The position numbers were made by a program, and so were the translations under genes. This document shows positions 57,794 to 64,000 of a DNA stretch of 64,000 bases, piece after piece. Origin of the DNA: Microbacterium esteraromaticum (GTDB taxonomy: Bacteria > Actinomycetota > Actinomycetes > Actinomycetales > Microbacteriaceae); NCBI RefSeq assembly GCF_014084045.1, contig NZ_CP043732.1, positions 3,162,001 to 3,226,000 on the forward strand, given 5' to 3'. The notes beneath the pieces were generated by a model. It made no database searches, was not told the DNA's origin, and saw nothing but the letters and a program-made list of their open reading frames with translations. Within the stretch, counting starts at the first letter, position 1; each line of letters starts with the position of its first letter.

Positions 57794-58150
57794 TCAGCTG
57801 CCGCCGCGACGCTCGCGCAGCTGGGTGAGGGCGTCCTCCAGAAGCTGCTCGGCCTCTGCGTCGGTGCGGCGCTCCTTCACGTACGCGAGATGCGTCTTGT
57901 ACGGCTCCGCCTTGGCGAGAGCCGGCGGGTTCTCGCGGTCGCGACCGGCCGGAAGACCGCTCTGCGGGTGGTCGATGATCTCGGGGATCTCCTCGTCGGG
58001 GAGCCCTGCCGCGAAGTAGCGGACGGTCTCGTTGCCCAGACCATCCCAGTACGACACGGCGATGCGGTCGGCGTGGTAGCCGTGGTCCTGCTCGCCCATC
58101 GGGCCCGAGCCGACACGCGTGCCGCGGATCGCGTTTCCTCCGGTCGCCAT
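57794..58150 (-). CDS. rbpA: RNA polymerase-binding protein RbpA
   Basis: Actinobacterial RNA polymerase and sigma-factor-binding activator of 118 residues. It has GNAIRGTRVGSGPMGE at the N-terminus, the RYFAAGLPDEEIPEIID core and the sigma-interacting PYKTHLAYVKERRT C-terminus. No cysteine occurs anywhere, and the site that is a zinc-binding CPxCG in some homologues reads HPQSG here, so it cannot bind zinc through cysteines. It overlaps secG by one base (TGATG). Confidence 0.92.
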   Translation of the reverse strand: MATGGNAIRGTRVGSGPMGEQDHGYHADRIAVSYWDGLGNETVRYFAAGLPDEEIPEIIDHPQSGLPAGRDRENPPALAKAEPYKTHLAYVKERRTDAEAEQLLEDALTQLRERRGGS

Positions 58151-58398
58151 CAGATCACCTGGAACTTCGTGATGAGACCGAGCGCGACGATCGAGATGAA
58201 CCAGACCAGCGCGAGCACGATCGTGAATCGGTTCAGGTTGCGCTCGGCGAGGCCCGAAGAGCCCACCGCAGCGGACATGCCGCCGCCGAACATGTCGGAG
58301 AGGCCGCCACCGCGGCCCTTGTGGAGAAGAATGAGGAGCGTCAGCAGCACACTGGTGATGCCAGTGAGCACCTGCAGAACGAACTCGAGAACCTGCAC
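58150..58398 (-). CDS. secG: Preprotein translocase subunit SecG
   Basis: Two-helix SecYEG subunit of 82 residues. The first helix is VLQVLTGITSVLLTLLILLH, followed by the KGRGGGLSDMFGGGM loop of the family and a second helix VLALVWFISIVALGLI. It follows tpiA in the conserved gap-pgk-tpiA-secG order. Confidence 0.96.
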   Translation of the reverse strand: MQVLEFVLQVLTGITSVLLTLLILLHKGRGGGLSDMFGGGMSAAVGSSGLAERNLNRFTIVLALVWFISIVALGLITKFQVI

Positions 58399-58476
58399 GG
58401 AAAAGCCTTTCGCCGGGGCCGATGGCCCACCTAGCGGTCAATTATAGGACGAGGCGCTCGCGCGCCCCGCCCCGAC

Positions 58477-59274
58477 TCACACGCCGACGTGCTTCTGGAA
58501 GCGCACGATCGCCGCGAATTCGTCCACGACCAGGCTCGCACCTCCGACCAGAGCGCCGTCGACGTCGGGCTCGCGCATGAAGCTCGCGATGTTGCCCGAC
58601 TTGACCGATCCGCCGTACAGCACGCGGGTGCGCGCGGCGGCGTCCTCGTCGAGGGTCTTCGCGAGAACCCCGCGCAGGGCTGCGCAGACATCCTGCGCCT
58701 GAGCAGGCGTCGCCGCCTGACCCGAGCCGATCGCCCACACGGGCTCATAGGCCACGACGATGTCCGCGGACGCGGGCACCCCGTCGAGAGCCTTCTCGAG
58801 CTGCCCCGCGGGCACTGCACTGGCGCCGAACCGCTCGAGGTCCTCCGCGGTCTCCCCCACACAGATCACGGGCACGAGCCCGTGCTTCAGCGCTGCCTTG
58901 ACCTTCGCATTGACGACGGCGTCGTCCTCACGGTGGTACTCGCGACGCTCGGAGTGGCCGATGATGGCGTAGCCGACGTTCAGCTTCGACAGGAACGCAC
59001 CGGAGACCTCGCCGGTGTACGCGCCGGAGTCGTGTGCCGACAGATCCTGAGCGCCCAGGGCGAACGGGATCTTGTCCGCGTCGATGAGCGTCTGCACGCT
59101 GCGGATGTCGGTGAAGGGCGGGAAGACCGCCACCTCGACCGAATCGCCCTCGTGCCCTGCGTCCTTCAGCGTCCAGTGCAGCTTCTGCACCGTGGCTACG
59201 GCCTGCAGGTGATCGAGGTTCATCTTCCAGTTGCCGGCGATGAGCGGGGTACGGCGGTTCTTCGCGCTGGTCAC
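58477..59274 (-). CDS. tpiA: Triosephosphate isomerase
   Basis: TIM-barrel enzyme of 265 residues interconverting dihydroxyacetone phosphate and glyceraldehyde-3-phosphate. Active-site residues are visible: Asn-Lys in GNWKMN, His in GHSERR, and Glu in [14 protein letters not shown] prefer the GTG at 59274, giving [15 protein letters not shown], because GGGAG lies eight bases ahead. An ATG at 59289 would overlap pgk by ten bases. Confidence 0.95.
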   Translation of the reverse strand: MTSAKNRRTPLIAGNWKMNLDHLQAVATVQKLHWTLKDAGHEGDSVEVAVFPPFTDIRSVQTLIDADKIPFALGAQDLSAHDSGAYTGEVSGAFLSKLNVGYAIIGHSERREYHREDDAVVNAKVKAALKHGLVPVICVGETAEDLERFGASAVPAGQLEKALDGVPASADIVVAYEPVWAIGSGQAATPAQAQDVCAALRGVLAKTLDEDAAARTRVLYGGSVKSGNIASFMREPDVDGALVGGASLVVDEFAAIVRFQKHVGV

Positions 59275-59279
59275 AGGGT

Positions 59280-60494
59280 TCACTCCCATCCGAGGACCGT
59301 CAGGCCCGGTAGCTTCTTGCCCTCGAGGAATTCGAGGCTTGCTCCTCCGCCCGTCGAGATGTGGCCGAACTGGTCGTCCGAGAATCCGAGCTGACGCACG
59401 GCGGCTGCGGAGTCGCCGCCGCCGACGACGCCGAGGCCGTCGACCTCGGTGAGCGCCTGTGCGACGGCCTTGGTGCCGGCGGCGAACGCCGCGAACTCGA
59501 ACACGCCCATGGGCCCGTTCCAGAAGACCGTCGCCGAGGAGCGCACGGCGTCGGCGAACGCGGCGGCCGTGTCGGGGCCGATGTCCAGGCCGATACCGGA
59601 TGCTCCGAACGAGCTCTGCTCGATGGCATCCGCCGCGACGACCTCGTGGTCGGCGTCAGCCGCGAACCCGGAGGCGACGACGACGTCCGTCGGCAGCACG
59701 AGCTCGACCCCGCGCTGCGTCGCCTCGGCGATGTAGCCGCGGACGGTGTCGAGCTGATCCTTCTCGAGAAGGCTGGATGCCACGGCGTGGCCCTCAGCCG
59801 CCAGGAAGGTGAAGAGCATGCCGCCGCCGATGAGCAGGCGGTCCACCCGCGGCAGCAGGTGCGAGATCACGCCGAGCTTGTCGCTGACCTTCGATCCGCC
59901 GAGCACCACGGTGTAGGGACGCTGCGGGTTCTCGGTCAGCCGGTCGAGCACGTCGAGCTCTGCGGCGATCAGCAGCCCTGCGGCGGAGGGCAGCAGCTCG
60001 GCAAGGTCGTACACGCTGGCCTGCTTGCGATGCACGACGCCGAACCCGTCCGACACCATCGCGTCGCCCAGCTCGGCGAGCTGCGCGGCGAAGTCGCGGC
60101 GGGCCGCGTCGTCCTTCGAGGTCTCTCCGGCGTTGAAGCGCAGGTTCTCGAGGACGGCGATCCCGCCGTCCTCGAGACCCGCGACGATGTCCCGTGCGGA
60201 GTCGCCGACGGTGTCCGCCGCGAAGGCGACGGGCGCGTCGAGCAGCTCCGACAGTCGCTGCGCGACCGGCTCGAGGCTGTACTGGGGGTCAGGGGCGCCG
60301 TCAGGGCGTCCCAGGTGCGAGCACACGACGACGCGTGCGCCGGCATCGGCGAGGGCCTTGAGCGTCGGCAGCGAGGCCCGCACGCGACCGTCGTCGGTGA
60401 TGACGCCGTCGCGCAGCGGAACGTTCAGGTCGCAGCGGACGATGACCCGCTTGCCTGCCAGGGACCCCAGAGACTCGAGAGTGCGCAGCGCCAT
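59280..60494 (-). CDS. pgk: Phosphoglycerate kinase
   Basis: Glycolytic kinase of 404 residues making ATP from 1,3-bisphosphoglycerate. [15 protein letters not shown] matches the signature near the N-terminus; SHLGRPDG and the C-terminal [13 protein letters not shown] with [13 protein letters not shown] are present. It starts three bases after the gap stop, forming gap-pgk-tpiA. Confidence 0.97.
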   Translation of the reverse strand: MALRTLESLGSLAGKRVIVRCDLNVPLRDGVITDDGRVRASLPTLKALADAGARVVVCSHLGRPDGAPDPQYSLEPVAQRLSELLDAPVAFAADTVGDSARDIVAGLEDGGIAVLENLRFNAGETSKDDAARRDFAAQLAELGDAMVSDGFGVVHRKQASVYDLAELLPSAAGLLIAAELDVLDRLTENPQRPYTVVLGGSKVSDKLGVISHLLPRVDRLLIGGGMLFTFLAAEGHAVASSLLEKDQLDTVRGYIAEATQRGVELVLPTDVVVASGFAADADHEVVAADAIEQSSFGASGIGLDIGPDTAAAFADAVRSSATVFWNGPMGVFEFAAFAAGTKAVAQALTEVDGLGVVGGGDSAAAVRQLGFSDDQFGHISTGGGASLEFLEGKKLPGLTVLGWE

Positions 60495-60497
60495 GAG

Positions 60498-61600
<1,103 letters not shown>

Positions 61601-61608
61601 CCGGTCTT

Positions 61609-62235
61609 TTACGACAGTACCAGCAGACCGGAGGTCTTCTCGCGCGCGATTTCGAAGCGTGACGCGACGTTCTGCCAGTTGGCGATGTTCCACGCGGCCT
61701 TGATGTAATCGGCCTTCACGTTGAGGTAGTCGAGGTAGAAGGCGTGCTCCCACATGTCGAGCTGGAAGAGCGGAACGGTGCCCTGCGCGGTGTTCGCCTG
61801 CTGGTCGAACAGCTGCTGGATGATCAGGCGTGCGCCGATCGGATCCCAGCTGAGCACGGCCCAGCCCGAGCCCTGGATGCCGGCGGCCGCGGCGGCGAAG
61901 TGCGCCTGGAACTTCTCGAACGAGCCGAAGAACTCGTCGATGGCGGCCTTGAGCTCGCCCTCGGGCTGTCCGCCGCCCTCGGGCGACAGGTTGGTCCAGA
62001 AGATGGAGTGGTTGACGTGTCCGCCGAGGTTGAACGCGAGGTCCTTCTCGAGCTTGTTCACGTTCGCGAGGTTGCCGCTCTCGCGAGCCTCGGCGAGGCC
62101 GTCCAGCGCCGCGTTGGCGCCGGCGACGTAGGCGGCGTGGTGCTTGTCATGGTGCAGTTCCATGATCTTGCCGCTGATGTGCGGTTCCAGAGCCGCGAAG
62201 TCGTAGGGAAGGTCGGGGAGCGTGTAGGTCGCCAT
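61609..62235 (-). CDS. sodA: Superoxide dismutase (Mn/Fe family)
   Basis: Enzyme of 208 residues. Metal ligands are H28 (ELHHDKHH), H76 (HVNHSIFW), D160 and H164 (DMWEHAF). The DxWEHAxY motif is intact, and GSGWAVLSWD is normal. Mn or Fe cannot be told by eye alone. The ATG at 62235 gives MATYTLPDLP. It is encoded between whiA and gap, as in related genomes, and has its own -10 box (TAGGAT) at 62320-62325. Confidence 0.96.
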   Translation of the reverse strand: MATYTLPDLPYDFAALEPHISGKIMELHHDKHHAAYVAGANAALDGLAEARESGNLANVNKLEKDLAFNLGGHVNHSIFWTNLSPEGGGQPEGELKAAIDEFFGSFEKFQAHFAAAAAGIQGSGWAVLSWDPIGARLIIQQLFDQQANTAQGTVPLFQLDMWEHAFYLDYLNVKADYIKAAWNIANWQNVASRFEIAREKTSGLLVLS

Positions 62236-62319
62236 GTCGATTTCATCCAATCCGCGCCGCGCCGCGGCGCTTGCCGATCCTCTGCGACGCCGAAGTGCCT
62301 CGCAGAGCAGACGTTTTTC

Positions 62320-62325
62320 ATCCTA
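62320..62325 (-). promoter_or_regulatory. Candidate -10 box of sodA
   Basis: TAGGAT on the minus strand in the gap after whiA, giving a leader of about 78 bases. Confidence 0.4.
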
Positions 62326-62381
62326 CTGACGACAACGCAGCAGCCGGTGGGATGTTCCGGATGACGGATCGGACGGGAGGG

Positions 62382-63374
62382 TCAGCCGTCCAGGCCGGCC
62401 GGAACGGCCGCCTCGGTGCCGGGGATGCCCTCCTGCTGAGCCCGCTTGTCGGCCATCGCGAGGAGACGGCGGATGCGGCCGGCGACGGCATCCTTGGTGA
62501 GCGGCGGGTCGGCGTGGTGGCCGAGCTCGTCGAGGCTGGCGTCTCGGTGCGCGAGTCGAAGGCTGCCCGCGGTGCGCAGGTGCTCAGGCACGTCGTCGCC
62601 GAGGATCTCCAGGGCGCGCTCCACGCGCGCGCATGCGGCGACGGCGGCCTGAGCCGAGCGGCGGAGGTTCGCGTCGTCGAAGTTGACGAGGCGGTTCACT
62701 CCGGCGCGCACCTCGCGGCGCTGGCGCATCTCCTCCCACGCGACGGCGGTGCGGCGGGCACCCATCGCGGTGAGGATGGCGCGGATGGCCTCCCCTTCGC
62801 GCACGACCACGCGCGGCAGGCCGCGTACCTCGCGCGCCTTCGCCGCGACACCGAGGCGGTGCGCGGCGCCCACGAGCGCCATGGCGGCCTCGCCCGACGG
62901 GCAGGCGACCTCCAGCATGGCTGATCGGCCAGGCTCGCTGAGGGAACCGGATGCCAGGAATGCGCCGCGCCAGATGCCTGCGAGCTCCTCGGGGGATCCT
63001 GTGGTGAGCCGGTTCGGCAGGCCGCGAACGGGCCGACGACGCGCGTCGAGCAGACCGGTCTGGCGGGCCAGGGTCTCCCCCGCCGCGATGACGCGGACGG
63101 CCCAGCGGGCACCGCTGCCGGCACCGGCGGAGTTCGCGACGCTGGCCTTGACCTGCGCGATCTCCGGACGCACGCCGTAGATCTCCGCGAGATCGCGGCT
63201 CACACGACGAGCCAGCAGCTCGGCATCCACTTCGGCCTCGACCGCGACGCGACCGGCGATGGAGTGCAGACCACCCGCGAAGCGCAGGATCGTCGTCACT
63301 TCAGCGACACGCACCGTCGGGGGTGCGTTGCGCACGCTGACGAGCTCGGCCTTGACGTCGGTGGTTAGTGCCAC
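62382..63374 (-). CDS. whiA: DNA-binding protein WhiA
   Basis: Sporulation/division regulator family protein of 330 residues, conserved even in non-sporulating actinobacteria. It has a LAGLIDADG-like N-terminal domain ([20 protein letters not shown] and [17 protein letters not shown]) and a C-terminal helix-turn-helix ([22 protein letters not shown]). The GTG at 63374 lies four bases after AGGAG; the in-frame GTG at 63386 contains that site and is rejected. Confidence 0.95.
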   Translation of the reverse strand: MALTTDVKAELVSVRNAPPTVRVAEVTTILRFAGGLHSIAGRVAVEAEVDAELLARRVSRDLAEIYGVRPEIAQVKASVANSAGAGSGARWAVRVIAAGETLARQTGLLDARRRPVRGLPNRLTTGSPEELAGIWRGAFLASGSLSEPGRSAMLEVACPSGEAAMALVGAAHRLGVAAKAREVRGLPRVVVREGEAIRAILTAMGARRTAVAWEEMRQRREVRAGVNRLVNFDDANLRRSAQAAVAACARVERALEILGDDVPEHLRTAGSLRLAHRDASLDELGHHADPPLTKDAVAGRIRRLLAMADKRAQQEGIPGTEAAVPAGLDG

Positions 63375-63460
63375 GGGACTCCTCACGATCCAGGCGTCGG
63401 ATCGCGACGCAAGGGACTAGCCTACAAGGCGCCCGGCCTCGGCACCGACTCGATCCAGGG

Positions 63461-64000
63461 TCACTCCCGGCCGAGATCCCGATGACGCACGTTGATCGCG
63501 ACGCCGGGAGCGTCGGCCAGACGCCTGGCGAGCTCCTCGCTCATGGCCACCGAGCGGTGCTTGCCGCCCGTGCATCCGATTGCGACCGTGGAGTGGCTCT
63601 TGTTCTCGCGCTGGTAGCCCTCGAGCACCGGACGCAGCGCCTCGGCATAGGAATCCAGGAACTGCGCCGAGCCGGGGAGGCCGAGCACGTAGTCGCGCAC
63701 CGCCTCGTCGCGGCCGCTGAGATCGCGGAGATCCTCGTTCCAGAACGGATTCGGCAGGAACCTCATGTCGGCGACCAGGTCTACGTCGGTGGGCAGGCCG
63801 TACTTGAATCCGAAGCTCAGGATGGTGAGGCGGTGGCGCGCCGCCCCCTCCTCGGAGAACATCTCGGAGACCTGCATCGCCAGCTGGTGGATGTTCAGTG
63901 ACGAGGTGTCGATGAGCAGGTCGGCCGCCTCGCGGATCGTGGCCAGTCGGGCACGCTCGGCGCGGATGCCGTCGAGGAGCGTGCCGTCGCCCTGCAGCGG
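63461..64000 (-). CDS. rapZ: RapZ/YvcJ nucleotide-binding protein, C-terminal part (cut by window edge)
   Basis: The last 179 residues of the RapZ/YvcJ family, which bind nucleotides and, in E. coli, RNase E and small RNAs. Visible features: LSFGFKYGLP, ADMRFLPNPFW and the GCTGGKHRSVAM phosphate-binding motif. The Walker A end is off the window. It precedes whiA by 86 bases, as in other actinobacteria. Confidence 0.95.
   Translation of the reverse strand, partial: PLQGDGTLLDGIRAERARLATIREAADLLIDTSSLNIHQLAMQVSEMFSEEGAARHRLTILSFGFKYGLPTDVDLVADMRFLPNPFWNEDLRDLSGRDEAVRDYVLGLPGSAQFLDSYAEALRPVLEGYQRENKSHSTVAIGCTGGKHRSVAMSEELARRLADAPGVAINVRHRDLGRE

Overview
The window is high-GC actinobacterial DNA, most likely from Microbacterium or a close relative in Microbacteriaceae. 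The evidence is the protein sequences and several family-typical gene blocks: rapZ-whiA-sodA-gap-pgk-tpiA-secG-rbpA, tig-clpP1-clpP2, rne-rplU-rpmA-obg-proB-proA-nadD-rsfS and ileS-folC-ndk. An ileS T-box and many leaderless starts also fit. It looks like ordinary chromosome. I see no phage, insertion sequence, CRISPR array or conjugation gene. Most genes lie on the minus strand.

Layout, left to right. 1-8.4 kb: leuS (cut by the window edge), pabB, a DedA membrane protein, an App1-type phosphatase, a glycosylase-like protein, a frameshifted flavin monooxygenase, a cation/proton antiporter and a secreted M14 carboxypeptidase. 8.6-21 kb: tRNA-Ala, a small acidic protein, a GNAT enzyme, then the translation and proline block from rsfS to rplU, RNase E and a VKOR-type protein. 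20.5-26.3 kb: ndk-DUF4233-folC-ileS with a translational T-box in front of ileS. 26.4-32.2 kb: a two-gene RHH/VOC unit and a four-gene peptide ABC transporter. 32.3-43.3 kb: valS, an ArsR-type regulator behind a five-copy TTGCAA array, the threonine-degrading tdh-kbl pair with a divergent LysR regulator, a frameshifted M3 peptidase, a Nudix hydrolase and clpX.

43.4-53.6 kb is an accessory catabolic block lying between clpX and clpP2, which are usually adjacent in related genomes. It holds a tightly overlapping operon (PfkB kinase, LOG-like protein, NMT1-type ABC transporter) divergent from a GntR/UTRA regulator. Beside it is a SorC-deoC-aldehyde dehydrogenase operon whose last gene is a catalytically incomplete aldehyde dehydrogenase. 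I read the block as a possible nucleoside or modified-nucleoside uptake and breakdown system; this is inference.

53.9-64 kb: clpP2, clpP1, a TPR protein, tig with a Lys/Ala-rich tail, tRNA-Pro, tRNA-Gly, rbpA, secG, the lower-glycolysis genes tpiA-pgk-gap, sodA, whiA and the end of rapZ.

Three genes (monooxygenase, proB, M3 peptidase) are each broken by what looks like loss of one base in a short C/G run. The shared signature makes consensus sequencing error the first explanation, with real pseudogenes second. Several genes start exactly seven bases after a TANNNT-type -10 box, pointing to leaderless transcription.
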